Assembly: GCA_002205965.3 (NCBI GenBank)
Contig: NADL03000620.1
Coordinates: forward strand, 1,860,001 to 1,924,000
Direction: 5' to 3'
DNA: 64,000 nucleotides
DNA from: Kappaphycus alvarezii
Lineage: Eukaryota; Rhodophyta; Florideophyceae; Gigartinales; Solieriaceae
In this document: piece after piece, positions 52,870 through 63,570 of the stretch
Position numbering within the stretch: the stretch's first letter is position 1
Layout of the letters: each line of letters begins with the position of its first letter
Translations under genes and position numbers: made by a program
The notes under the pieces: generated by a model
Databases searched by the model: none
Seen by the model: the letters and a program-made list of their open reading frames with translations, nothing else
Told to the model about the DNA's origin: nothing

Positions 52870-54834
52870 TTCGAAATTTAGATTGATACTAATCTTTTCC
52901 TTGGGACGAAGTATTATTCTTTAGATAATTAGTTTTCTGTATACCTCCAAATATTATTGTTGCAGGACTTTAATAAACCCATTTATGTTGCCTTTTATTC
53001 CGATAGTTCCTAATCCACTCATAATACTATAAAATCGGTCCGTAAGTTGCATTGATTCATTGAGATTATCAATTTGGTCCCGTTCAACCTCCACTCGATA
53101 AAATTTTCTGGTTCCTTAACTAAAATAGATTATCTGCTCGTCGGTGCGCATGGTTGGATTTTTCAGTACCTGTTTCAAAAATTCTTTATCGTAATTCCTT
53201 ATATGTTTAAATTGCCTACTTTTCTCAGTTCACTGAACATTCTGTGTCTAATTAAATCACGATTGACAGGCTCAAAAAAGTTCAATAACTTTGATTTTAT
53301 ACCATTGAAATTCTCCAAAATGGTTTTACGGAGTTTCATCGCTACCACCATCGGGTTTATCTCCTTTCATGTGGCTTACAGCATACCTGACTTTATGTAT
53401 CTCAAAAAGTACTAAAATCTCACTAGAAAAAAATCTTTTACCAAACTTTGCAACTATCTGTGCAAATTTATTCCATGGAACTTATGAGTTTTCCCCAATA
53501 AGTAGCAATTGATATTGATTAGTTCCCTGTTGTCGCATCTCCTGTGACTTTGCCAGTAGTTGCGCAACTAAATACTGGAACTGGTCAGCTTTTTGTGTTT
53601 TTTAACGCAATTGGAGAATTTTTAGCTACCTTTGTTGCAACTTTTGATATATTTCAACTATACTGATCGAAAATGCAATTTTTTGTGAACGCAAAATCAA
53701 AACATTGGATATGTGATTTCTCCTTCAATTTATTAGGTTTTTTTTGTTTATTTTCTTTTGTAATTTCGTTAAATTCAGACTGATCTTCGATGCTACTTAA
53801 GCCTTCTACAAGATTACATCATGCGCTTCTTTGCACCTGTTACAGCTTTAAGTAGTTCTTCTAGTTGAACATTTTGAAGTCTAGTAACAAACGAAAAGTC
53901 AACTGCTTCCATTTGAACGTTTCATCGGGATTGAATATGGTTCGTGATATAATTTTTCCATTTCCCGCATTCAAGCCACAATTTCCCCTTTTTAGTGGTT
54001 TTTATGGGTCTCAAACTGTAATGCGTCTCTTTACTCTATCTATCACAGATCACACATTATATTCATAAATCTCCGGTAAGATTCTACCAACTTTTCTACT
54101 GCTTTCAAAAAATTGAAATTCCATAACCAGACCGTTTATGTGTTCCTTAGAAGTTTCGTGATCCAACCAAGCCTGATTAAAACATTTCTAATTTAGCAAT
54201 TGCTGGAAAAGTTTTTTGCAGGATCATTAAGATTGAATGGAGGAGCTATGAGTATTTCTGAAAGTATCTTGTCCTTTAAATGTTTGGGAAATATTTGGTT
54301 ACTAAAGGAGTGGCTATTTACAGGATTCTGTAGTAATTCACCGGTGGCCACAATGTTTTCCCTACAAAATCGCAATGAATTCGTGGAACTGTAGTGAGGC
54401 AAGATCTCCGGTGTTTCCCCATCAAGACGGTAATATAGCTTTTACTTGGGCGCCGATGTTTTCGCTTACTGGCTTTCTAGTTTCAACACTTCTACCACTT
54501 TAACCTTCTCCCTTTTCCCAGTTTCAAGACATCGCTGTTGGTAGCTTGAGCCTGCTTGAACCTTCCTCATCGATACATTAGGGGACTTTTGGCTCTTCGT
54601 CAGTGGGGCTCTTTTGGGACAGATAGAGCCCCAACGTGGGCTTTGTGATTTTGATCTCTGTTGTAGCAGTCGTTTTATTCTCTCTGAATCGGAGAAAGTT
54701 TTATAAAATAATAAAATTATATTTTCAACTTCGCAGTAAATTTTGCTCCAAAGGCAACTGAGCTTGTCATAGACGAGACTACCTGTTGCATTACACAGGG
54801 TTCTTGAGTAGAAGTACTTACTATGAGGTAACAT
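52870..54834 (-). pseudogene. gag: Gag-like region of the fossil Gypsy element
   Basis: Minus-strand frames include 54466-54834 (122 codons, basic, with RIKRLLQQRSKSQSPRWG) and 54193-54402 (FSNQIFPKHLKDKILSEIL, APPFNLNDPAKNF). A degraded stretch at 53340-53400 reads IHKVRYAVSHMKGDKPDG. The position upstream of the protease and the polar composition fit gag, but no zinc knuckle was seen. Confidence 0.4.
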
Positions 54835-54839
54835 TAATT

Positions 54840-55490
54840 ATATCCTTTACAATAAAATTACAATAAACGCATAGAGATTCTTACAGTAATAGGGATCACT
54901 GAAGTTACTATTATTGGGTACCTTAAACAGTTCTACACGACGCGCCTAGTTCTTCGTTATTAGTTCCTACCCCCTAAGGGCTGCTTACTGTGGTTGCTGG
55001 GTGGGTTCTGGCTAGATTCACTAGGCTTAGCTTCCTGGAGTACCGTATTACTGCGATTTAACTCGTTGATGTGGGGTATACTCTGGCTTTTTGTACACTT
55101 TGTTGCCTGACAATTTAGAGCAAGAATACTTCACATATTTTACCTTACGTATAAATGTCGAAACCCTAAATCTCCTTTCTGTAGCTAATACTGAATAAAT
55201 TCTAAAAATTACACAATACTGTAGTCAAGACGCCTTTGTTAGGACTTCTTTCAAAACACTCAATGACAAACCTGCAACTGTCCTCCATACAGTTCAACTA
55301 TATTAGCCCATTCCATGAGTCCCTCTCTTTAAATAATCTTATGGTAACGATTTCTAAAACTTGCCTCTAGAAAGATACGGCTTCTCATATATTCTATTTG
55401 GGGCGGACAGCTAAAAACAAATGCGTGCCAGAATTTTCTAAGGGTAGTCAATACTAGGCTGCACTTGAGCGGCACATTTTGAAAGCCAAA
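54840..55490. other. Intergenic, nothing assigned
   Basis: Short frames only. This is the right flank of the AT-rich block. Confidence 0.4.
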
Positions 55491-55685
55491 AGTACCGTGC
55501 TATACTGTATTATACTGTACATATGTATACTTACAGTACTATAGTAACTTTAAAGCAGAGTATTGTGCTTGCAAAGTACATACAATAACTACAGCTGTGG
55601 CCAAGGGCGTACCATAACTGTGGTGTGCTCAGGGTCGTACACAGTTATAGTGTGACCATTGTACTGCACTGAACAGTACTTGCAA
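55490..55685. repeat. GTAC-palindrome cluster
   Basis: Units such as TACTGTATTATACTGTACAT, ACAGTACTATAG, TTGTACTGCACTG and GAACAGTACTTG mark the return from AT-rich DNA to normal composition. Confidence 0.6.
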
Positions 55686-55689
55686 CTTA

Positions 55690-57170
55690 GCACCTTCCTG
55701 AAATTGCGGATGGGAGCGAAGGTGCCGGGCGTGAGTTTAGGGGATGGGAGCGTAGCGCGGAGGAAGGGAAAGATGGTCCTGAAAAAGGATGTGAAGCGCG
55801 GAGATGGAAAGTTGGTGTTGGGTTCGCTATCCTTCTTTTGTTTTCGTCCGCTATCGACTTGCTCCCCTTAGCGAGTGATAAATATATCTACTTAAAGTAC
55901 CAACTCAATTTTACAGCGCAGTGAATTTTGAAGAAGCAGACATCTGTACGGCTGGAAGGTGTTGGGGTGGTATACATTGTGCTGTGGACAGTTTGGAACT
56001 CCGGGTCGCCTGGGCGTAGTAATGTACTCGCCGGGCAAGCGGGCCGGAGTAGTTCAAGGAGTACGGGCAGGGGACAGCGGTACGAGAATTAGTCGGGAGG
56101 GCTAGGAGGGTCGGGAAGATCGGGGGTGCGGGGTTCGAGACGTTTGTGGTACTCAAGAACAGTTTTTTATCTCACACCGCACTGTATACCACTAGAAGCT
56201 TTCCAGCAGCAGCAAAAGTGCCTGCTTCTTGAAGGATTGCTGGGTTGGAAAATCTAGTTGGTACTGTAGGTATCTTTTTTAATATCCCCTAGGGAAACGG
56301 AGTACATAGAAAAAAGGACACAACTACTTTCCAACCCGGCACTCCCTACCTCCTTTCTCCGATCACCATCAACCCCTCCTCCGTGTCATGATCCCATCCC
56401 CGAACTCGCGCGCGGCCCTCTTCCATCTCACCTGCGCCATCAACACAGAGCAGTGCTAAGCACAACACGGTACTTGTGTGCCACAAATATCTCGGACCCC
56501 GTCACCCCCGACTCTTCCAACTCTCTCCGCTCACTTCCCTGTCGCTCGACCCCGCCCGCCTCCTTTTGACTACCCCCATCCGCTTTCCTGACGAGTACAG
56601 TACTATTTGCAAGCGGCCTCCAGGCGCTCCAGCGCTGAATACTGCACGACAACTCTGGCCGGTTCAAACTGTTCATAACACAACTAACCTAACTATGGTT
56701 TGACGGAGTATGCCCAGGAAATACCAGGTGCAAATATAGCTATGTTAAGTACTCGGTTGCAAGTACGATATGTAGAACACTACACCCGCACAACACACTA
56801 TGGAAGTAAATTGTACAATACTATGCTGTGTAGTACCGTACTTACCTACAGATAGCTTTAGAAGAAAGCATACAGTAAGAGAGAGATATTTGCTCATTAC
56901 TTATCTAGAGTGTTCACCAACCGACCTACCATTCAGTTAGTTTCTAACAGGACGAACCAAATCTGTCTCGTTCGGAGAGACTCGTGATATGAGGGCCATA
57001 GCTACCGAAGACTACAAGGCTCAACTAGTACGCTGGCAGCTCACCTTCCTGAATACTCTATATAAGGAGCTGTATCCTGCTGGAGGCAAGCGGTTACGAG
57101 AAGACAGGCATGAATATCCAAGAACTAGACCCGTTGTGCAGCATTTTGTAATTACTCTTATAGAGTTTCG
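55690..57170. other. Unassigned; short ORFs and further GTAC units
   Basis: Short frames at 55659-55871 plus, 56440-56676 minus, 56476-56703 plus and 56989-57198 plus have no recognisable domain. GTAC units recur around 56735-56860. I would not call a gene here. Confidence 0.35.
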
Positions 57171-57171
57171 T

Positions 57172-57345
57172 CTAAAGTACTCAATAATGACTGTTTAAGG
57201 TACTCAATAAGTACCGTCTTAGGTTATCAATAAGTACTGTCTGACGTCTTATTAAGTTATTGAGTGCTGAGTAAGGTATTGACTGTCCTTTTGAGTTATT
57301 GTGTACTGCCTAATAAGGTACTCAATAAAAGTAAATATTACGTAA
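57172..57345. repeat. Tandem and inverted repeats of a TACTCAATAAGTAC-type unit
   Basis: Degenerate units of about 25-31 bases such as AAGTACTCAATAATGACTGT, AGGTACTCAATAAGTACCGT and GGTTATCAATAAGTACTGTC occur in direct order. They are followed by inverted versions (TTATTAAGTTATTGAGTGCT, TTTTGAGTTATTGTGTACTG) and a final direct unit at about 57319. The array could fold into a long imperfect hairpin. Confidence 0.7.
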
Positions 57346-57900
57346 AGTGCTATGTGCAGTGATCCTTTTTCTTTAGAAGCTGTAAGTAGTCACTAGATTT
57401 TATCGTCAAGGCAAAAATTAGTCTTCAGTCCACACAGTCAGCCTCAGGGCCAAGCACTGTAATCTACACTGTAGTACTAGTGAATATATTGGCCCTTAGT
57501 TTTATATTTAGCTAGCACTTTGATGGGCGACTGAAAGGTTTCTGCAGTTGAGGCGCCCGATGGGGGCGGAGAGAATATATAGGGAAGCAGTGTCGTGTCT
57601 CGCAAGAACGATGTGCAAGAGCGGAAGAAAAGATGAATGCGCCGCAAGTGGCAGCGGCGGCAAGGTTGAGGAAGGTTGCAGCCGCGACGCGAGTAGCGGC
57701 GCGAGGCAGGTAATGCGGATGTCAAGCGAGAGTGTCGCATTGGGTGATGAGTTCCTTTTGTTTTGATTTTTTTTGCATCTCGCCCCCTGTCCGCCAGGCG
57801 AGATGCGAATACTGGTACAGTGCAAAATAACTTCAAATCATACACGTGTATCTAAAATATTAATCATTCCAAATAAAAACCTACCGTCCAGCACACTGCG
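57346..57900. other. Unassigned stretch
   Basis: A minus frame at 57477-57845 (122 codons) overlaps a plus frame at 57548-57766. Neither shows a domain. Confidence 0.35.
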
Positions 57901-57903
57901 GCC

Positions 57904-58275
57904 TTGCCACTCGCGCATATCACAAGCGCCACATTTCCCCGACTTGCCGACATTATCGGCACAGTGTGCCCATCATCAGATGCCCAACGGTTCCAATTCA
58001 GCCTTCTGCTCTCATTTAGGCTCCAACTTTTCGATCTCGCTTGCGCAGTTCCCTTTTTCGTCGCGGATGTGGAAAACAGAACTAAAATTCATCATATAGT
58101 TAAAGAAGATTCCACCTACCCCCATTTGCCGCGTTGTAATTTCTGGCTAGGCGGTCGGGTGTCCGGTTCCGTTGTTGGCGCCGAAAGCTCTTCCCTTCCT
58201 GCCGTTAGTTTATTCTCTACTCCTTTTCTTCTTATCCTATCAAACGACTCTACATTGCTACGAGATATTCTTTAG
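57904..58275 (+). CDS. Uncharacterised ORF, 123 codons
   Basis: An open frame with a fairly hydrophobic middle (FQFSLLLSFRLQLFDLACAV) and end (SLFSTPFLLILSNDSTLLRD). No signal peptide or family recognised. It is listed because its length exceeds neighbouring frames, but coding is unproven. Confidence 0.2.
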   Translation: MPLAHITSATFPRLADIIGTVCPSSDAQRFQFSLLLSFRLQLFDLACAVPFFVADVENRTKIHHIVKEDSTYPHLPRCNFWLGGRVSGSVVGAESSSLPAVSLFSTPFLLILSNDSTLLRDIL

Positions 58276-58588
58276 GAATGACAAGGACGATTCAAGGCAA
58301 GGCGTGTTCTATTAATGGGTCGGTGGCAAATACTCGGAAACAGTTCGCTACAAAAGCGGACCATCGATATTGTAATAGTAGGTATCTAAAATACACAGTA
58401 TGTCGAGATGAAGTTTGATTCCTCCAAAACTTCTGGATGCGAAGGACTTACGTCTCCAGCTAGTACGAAGAAAGTTTTCTCGACTTTATTCACACTAAAC
58501 ACGACAACTTCTCGACATAACACACAAATCCAAGGCCAATTCCAGGTGAGGCCATCTTGAAGCTCGACTAATTTGCCAACGGGACATC

Positions 58589-59050
58589 TTGTATATTCAA
58601 TACACAATCAAGTTTAATTTTTGGAGCATTAGCATTCGCGAGTATGTTATGTGTAGCCTCTGTGTGAATAGTTTACCTCCGGAATCTATCCTAATCGTGA
58701 TTTATTCCACCTTCTTGACCAAGGTAAAGACACCTTGGGAGTTATTAAAAAGCATGTTGGATGATGCCCCCAGTGATGAAGAAGGAAGTTTAGAGGATTC
58801 GGAAAAACTTCTGGAATATGCTGGACAGTTTTCTGCAGAAACGAATCGATCAAGTCTCCAGAAAGGGTTCGGTATGGATTCTAATATTGATAAACCGTAT
58901 CAAGAATCGTATTATGAAGCTGTGACTCTATGTAACAAGGATTACAGCATTAGTGAAGCGAGAAATGGACGCCGTCGTGTTTTCAGTATTGGTGTACAAC
59001 AAATGAGGTCCTCCAGAGAATTTCCGTTGGTGTCCCTGGTCGTTCTGTAA
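58589..59050 (+). CDS. Uncharacterised hydrophilic ORF, possible exon
   Basis: The frame of 153 codons has a protein-like body from about 58730: KTPWELLKSMLDDAPSDEEG, EDSEKLLEYAGQFSAETNRS, YQESYYEAVTLCNKDYSISE. It is acidic and helical in the first half. No motif known to me. Further frames of similar character follow on the same strand (59166-59771, 60034-60270, 62476-63018, 63247-63570), which suggests one large interrupted gene or a series of exons. Confidence 0.35.
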   Translation: MYIQYTIKFNFWSISIREYVMCSLCVNSLPPESILIVIYSTFLTKVKTPWELLKSMLDDAPSDEEGSLEDSEKLLEYAGQFSAETNRSSLQKGFGMDSNIDKPYQESYYEAVTLCNKDYSISEARNGRRRVFSIGVQQMRSSREFPLVSLVVL

Positions 59051-59165
59051 CAGAAGCAGTGCCTGTCACTAATTAGACTTTGGAGTAATCATGGTTATTT
59101 CCGGCTGTGGAGGATATGTAGAAAGGATTGAGTGCGCAGATCAAAATGCTAGAAAACAACATATC

Positions 59166-59771
59166 TAGGAGATTTGGTTCAGTGAAAGAGGAGCAGATAT
59201 TTCAAAACAGGACAATAGAGAGCTGATGATCACTTCTCGGAATAAGAGCTATTGGAATGCAGGCAGTACTGCTAATAAAAGTAATGGAGGCCTCAGGCAG
59301 AAACTTGAGGAAAACGTCAGAAACCTTGAATTTGCCTTTGATGATTTGTCATTGGCAAAATGTCTTCGAGCAAATTTGTCAAAAACCTTCATGAAGATCT
59401 CAAAAGAGGGAGGCAGTAATGCCGAAGTGAAATTTGCGAGTCAAGCATTTAGCACGTTGTAATACAGTTACCTACCAAAGAACGGAGAGAAAGGGTGGAA
59501 GAGAAGTATTGGCAAGAAACACAGCGGCTTCGGGAAAGACATTGTTACGAATGCGATATACAATGCTCGGCATAATATGTACAAAAAGTTTCTTGCGGAC
59601 AAAACTTTGAGCACGGCTGTAGTACCACACTCTCCAACTTTCAAGAATCTACCACTACCAGATATGCATGAATTTTCTTCGAGAGGAACAAATCCGAGTA
59701 CATTAGAGCGAGAGGTGAGGATTGAGCATCCACTGTGGTTAAAACCAGGTTACATTACCAGACATCGTTAG
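59166..59771 (+). pseudogene. Uncharacterised frame interrupted by a single TAA
   Basis: One frame runs from after a TAG near 59168 to the stop at 59771, with only a TAA at 59460-59462 inside. It reads WFSERGADISKQDNRELM, RQKLEENVRNLEFAFDDLSL, then after the stop YLPKNGEKGWKRSIGKKHSG, TNAIYNARHNMYKKFLADKT and FKNLPLPDMHEFSSRGTNPS. Continuity of protein-like sequence across the stop suggests a point-mutated relict or, less likely, a sequencing error. Family not recognised. Confidence 0.35.
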
Positions 59772-60900
59772 CGCTAAAGAGAGGGATGAGAGCGGGTTGT
59801 GTGAAAAGGATGACGAGGTAGGGTAGGAAGTCAATGAGTTAGCGTTTGTTCTGAATTTATTACCGACAGGGGCGGATGTAGTGATATTCGCTGTGGGTAG
59901 AGTACACAATAAGTTAAATAAAATGCTTAATACGTCAAAAGAGAAGTGGCGTATCGCATTCTTCGATGAGTTGTTCTATTTAATGGCGTAGTGGAATGGA
60001 ATGGAGTATGCGCTTGACTAGAGCACGGTCAGAATGAATTGTAAGCCGGTACCAGCCTGTAGAATATCAACTGATTCTCTGCGGAGCTTAGAATGTATTT
60101 CTAAGACACGGGAAGGCTGTGCTGATATTGAGAGTTTCAATGAAACTAATGGTGACACTCTGACTAATCTATTGGCGACGTCGAATGAAGTCACTCTCTC
60201 TGTTTTGAATGAAGTCTCCGTGACATTCTCGGAAAAAAAGTGCTTAGCAGTGAGGGGGAGGCAACCATAGGTTAATACACAAATTCGTTAATCTCATTTA
60301 TGTCGCTGGGAAGTTCTGTACGGCGTACTGCTATTACAGCCAGAAGAAGTACTCCTTGTTACCTTTCCTTCGCGTACATAGCTCTGCTTTGCAATTTGCA
60401 TAGGCTGCCGCCCGTAGTGTTGAAGCAGCTCGTCGATAGCTTCATATCAAATAATATTTGTGAAGGACAGTACCGCATACCAACAGCGACGGACTGTAAT
60501 TAAGTTCGCGCTCATGGATTGACCTTATCGTCGTTGATGGTTGGAAAAATTCTGAGAAAGCGTGGCCTCAATAGTGTGTTGAGAATGACAGAGACGGAAT
60601 AAACGGCTGTTAACGCGAAAAAAGGACCCACCGTGGCAGAAAAGAGAGGAATGGCATACGATTAAATGAGCAGAAATCCCGGAATGATTTGAGGAAAGCA
60701 GCCGGTGTATTCCGCGTTCAGTAATTAAAGCAGTGAGAAAAATTTCAATTGAAACAGAAGTGTTCAATTCAGCAAAAGAGTGGTGATGTACGTTTCCATG
60801 AACCCCATCGGTATAGTATTCTCGTATTTAAAACTACTCTGTAAAATATACAGTTGAAGGTTGTAAGACTCTCATAGGAAACTCCCGACCATACCATACA
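59772..60900. other. Unassigned; short hydrophilic frame 60034-60270
   Basis: The 78-codon plus frame at 60034-60270 (SLRSLECISKTREGCADIES, then DTLTNLLATSNEVTLSVLNE) is protein-like but too short to place. Other frames overlap on the minus strand (60525-60767). Confidence 0.25.
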
Positions 60901-60912
60901 TGTGCAGCCAAG

Positions 60913-61542
60913 TTGATGTTGTTGTTGAACAATGCGCTATTGGCGCATTGTGGCACAATCCTATCCAATACATACCTAAATCTGGAAAGCCTCAATCAAA
61001 ATCTATCCTCTACATTGCTAGTACCACCACGAGCCGCTTTATTGTTCTCGAGATGCGTCGTTGTATTTTTCATGCCATCATTAGCAGCATGTCCGATAAT
61101 CGAACGACAATCCGATCCAGCGGTACCTGCACAATTCATTCCGACATCTTTACTCGAAAACCCCATCCTCCACATTTTCGATACGACTATCAGCACCCAC
61201 CTCAGTACTGTTCTCGAGATCCACCATTGTTTTGTTCACTTTCACAGTAATTTCCGCGTTGGCCTCGATTATTTTCTTGGCAGTGCTGCCAGGGAAAATG
61301 GATTGGAATGTGTCGCGATAATAACCGGATGTTTATGGATGAAGGGAGGAGGCCGGAGGCCGTTAGAAAAGGATCCGAAGAAAATTGATGGCAACAAGCG
61401 GGAGGAAGAAGGGGTTGGACATTCGCTGAGGTTGCCAAACACCGGTGGTGTTCACCATGAAGAATGTCAAAGATATGAAGATTGGGGGGCGAAGAGGGAT
61501 GGAGTTAATTTGAGACCTCAGTGGTGCTGTGGCTATGACTAA
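60913..61542 (+). CDS. Uncharacterised ORF, 209 codons
   Basis: The longest clean frame in the right end of the window, starting at TTG (an ATG for Met residue 2 is not in frame at 60913, so the real start may be the internal ATG that gives MPSLAACPIIERQS near 61070). It has a hydrophobic first third (RAALLFSRCVVVFFMPSLAA) and a basic, polar end (RRPLEKDPKKIDGNKREEEG). No family recognised. An overlapping minus frame at 61202-61438 lessens confidence. Confidence 0.3.
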   Translation: MMLLLNNALLAHCGTILSNTYLNLESLNQNLSSTLLVPPRAALLFSRCVVVFFMPSLAACPIIERQSDPAVPAQFIPTSLLENPILHIFDTTISTHLSTVLEIHHCFVHFHSNFRVGLDYFLGSAARENGLECVAIITGCLWMKGGGRRPLEKDPKKIDGNKREEEGVGHSLRLPNTGGVHHEECQRYEDWGAKRDGVNLRPQWCCGYD

Positions 61543-62470
61543 TACTAGTAATAACAGTACTGGCAATTCTCTGTCGTAACTTATGTTTTAAATATGATCG
61601 TGAAAACCTCTCCAAGCATGCAGAGTAAGTACTACTGAAAATATAGCTAATCGAGATGAGCTCCCTCCCCTAATACCACTAACATGCAGTTTAGTTCCGC
61701 CCAGCCCAGCTAGAGCTATCTCGATCGAGATGACCAGTTACTGAAATTTTGAAGAGGACATGTCTTGAGCTGCTACCGGCTTGATAGCCAGCTGAGCTGG
61801 CTTCCCTTCAGAAATGAGTCTCGTATCCGTAATGGTATGCATGGTTCAAATCTGGATCTTCTCTGAGACTGATGAATATGGTCATCAGTAGCAGAGAAGA
61901 CACAGGTCACTGTATTGATGCGAGGGTAAGCTTCTGTTTCCTAAACTGAGATCCTAAGATAAATGAATATCCTTTTATTGTTCAATTTTAAACCTGCCCA
62001 GGTGTACAGGTGTCATCCAGATGCCGCTATCCCACAATCATAATTTTGAAAATCACCGAAGCACGCGGTCAGACCGAGCAACAATAATTGCTAAATGTAG
62101 TATCACTCGTTCTCAAGACGTTTTCCACAATGATAGGACAATATGCTCAATGGTGCCTTCGTATGTCTCCGTGTTTGGCACTCAAACTCCCCCCTCTCGA
62201 CATTCTTTTCGCCCTTCGTGATCCTCCCTATTTCCACTGTAACTTTTCAATAGCCTTTCCGTTCTTCCCCACTCACTCTGCGCATCATCGAATTGGTCAC
62301 GCTCTTTCTTCAGCAACTCTGTCCGATCTGTTTTGGCAGCTAGACAGGACTTTCTCCCAATCTCACTGTGTAGATCCAATAGTGCCAAGTTATCGCGTTC
62401 TCAATGCTTCGATGGAACCCAGAACGGCGATAAGGAGAAGGAGGGATGCAAGCTACACATGGATGGACTA
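61543..62470. other. Unassigned; perfect short palindrome at 61785
   Basis: AGCCAGCT-G-AGCTGGCT at 61785-61801 is a perfect inverted repeat. The surrounding sequence has a GGTTCAAATCT block at 61842-61852 that looks like a tRNA box B, but no cloverleaf forms. Frames at 62021-62221 and 62088-62561 have no domain. Confidence 0.35.
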
Positions 62471-62475
62471 CTTGA

Positions 62476-63018
62476 ACCGAGGGCAAAACACCGACCAGTT
62501 CTTCGAGGATCCTGCACATATTCTTCGACGAACCTGCACATATTCTGCGACCGGGAACTGAAGCAGCGGAAACTGAGGCTCCCATTTCTGGAAAAGTTAA
62601 GAGATCCTGCATTGTTCCTTCTGACGCTGATGCTGGATTGGGAGTATTGCACTTATCTGAACCAGAGCCTGAATCAGGGAACCAGAGCAAATCGTCATGG
62701 ATTTCAGAGATAAAGGAGAATAACCTATGTATTTTGAGTTACGAAGAACAAAATCCATCGGCGTACGCCACAACTGAAGAACAACTTGGAGAAGGGGATC
62801 ATGTTTGTCGAGGAAAAGGAGTCTCAGATGATTTTGATGAATTTGGAAATTTGCAAGCTGACTGCGTTGAGGGTGAAGAGGACGAAAGGATAAGCAGAGC
62901 CGACCAGGAAGATATGCCGCTGGAAGATGATGACGACATCATAGGCACTAATATATTAATGGGACGCCTTACGGTGAACGCGGCGGAAGAAGAAAGACAG
63001 AATTCGTTGAGAAGTTGA
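62476..63018 (+). CDS. Acidic uncharacterised ORF, possible exon
   Basis: The frame is open from about 62476 to the TGA at 63018. The protein is hydrophilic: TSSSRILHIFFDEPAHILRP, EAAETEAPISGKVKRSCIVP, then LSEPEPESGNQSKSSWISEI and an acidic end (DDFDEFGNLQADCVEGEEDE, EDMPLEDDDDIIGTNIL). There is no in-frame ATG near the beginning, so it may start inside an exon. A short direct repeat (CCTGCACATATTCT, 62511-62524 and 62531-62544) lies near its start. Confidence 0.35.
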   Translation, partial: TEGKTPTSSSRILHIFFDEPAHILRPGTEAAETEAPISGKVKRSCIVPSDADAGLGVLHLSEPEPESGNQSKSSWISEIKENNLCILSYEEQNPSAYATTEEQLGEGDHVCRGKGVSDDFDEFGNLQADCVEGEEDERISRADQEDMPLEDDDDIIGTNILMGRLTVNAAEEERQNSLRS

Positions 63019-63246
63019 ATGAATCACACTATTGATACCATTCAGTGTGATGAACGGGGTAAGATATGTGTCTACATATATATCGGCAGGACTGATACTG
63101 TGAAGGAACCTTCGAAATCCGATCGTTGCCATAATTTGTTGAAATTACTCTGAAAGCATGCCTCCTCTCTTATGTCTTGGAAGCGATTATTCTCTGCTAC
63201 CGTCGTATGTGGTATTTTACGTTAAGCTGGAGAAAAATACGAAGTT

Positions 63247-63570
63247 TTGCGACGATTTGCACGTTCCTTAACGAAATTAAATGTCAATTTCGTGTTGCCT
63301 GCCTACTCTGCAGTCCGAACGGAAATGATCTCCCGTTTGGTTCAACATTGTTTCCCGGAAAGTTCAGTTTACGAGTTCAATATGAACCCCAAACATGTTC
63401 CTGTAAATTCTAGCAATTCACTGTCACGGTCAGGAAAACGTATTGCTGCAGATGTAGTTGTGATTATGCCAAGACCTGGGCGAAATTGGATGTACGCCTC
63501 TTGCCGTTCTATAATGCGATGTTTGGTGATGCCAGTGGAAGAGAATCATACGGTACACCTGTACAGGTAA
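63247..63570 (+). CDS. Uncharacterised ORF, possible exon
   Basis: A 107-codon frame with ordinary composition: RSLTKLNVNFVLPAYSAVRT, SSVYEFNMNPKHVPVNSSNS, GKRIAADVVVIMPRPGRNWM. It starts at a non-ATG codon. No motif recognised. The next frame 63486-63668 overlaps it and continues the protein-like character. Possibly part of the same interrupted gene as the frames from 58.6 kb on. Confidence 0.25.
   Translation: MRRFARSLTKLNVNFVLPAYSAVRTEMISRLVQHCFPESSVYEFNMNPKHVPVNSSNSLSRSGKRIAADVVVIMPRPGRNWMYASCRSIMRCLVMPVEENHTVHLYR

Larger units (their letters stand above)
50950..54834 (-). mobile_element. Fossil Ty3/Gypsy element in AT-rich DNA, minus strand (family 3)
   Basis: On the minus strand gag-like, protease, RT and RNase H segments follow in order from 54.8 kb down to 50.95 kb. 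All are heavily mutated and AT-biased but individually recognisable. It differs from families 1 and 2 at protein level. No LTRs were identified and integrase was not found. It is the only content I can assign in the AT-rich block, so the block may be old element DNA that has drifted or mutated to AT. Confidence 0.7.

Noticed and set aside
61760..61870. Possible tRNA: palindromic box A-like AGCCAGCTGAGCTGGCT and box B-like GGTTCAAATCT
   Set aside because: No T stem or acceptor stem forms on either strand, even allowing an insertion as in the tRNA at 33.4 kb. Only the promoter-like boxes match.
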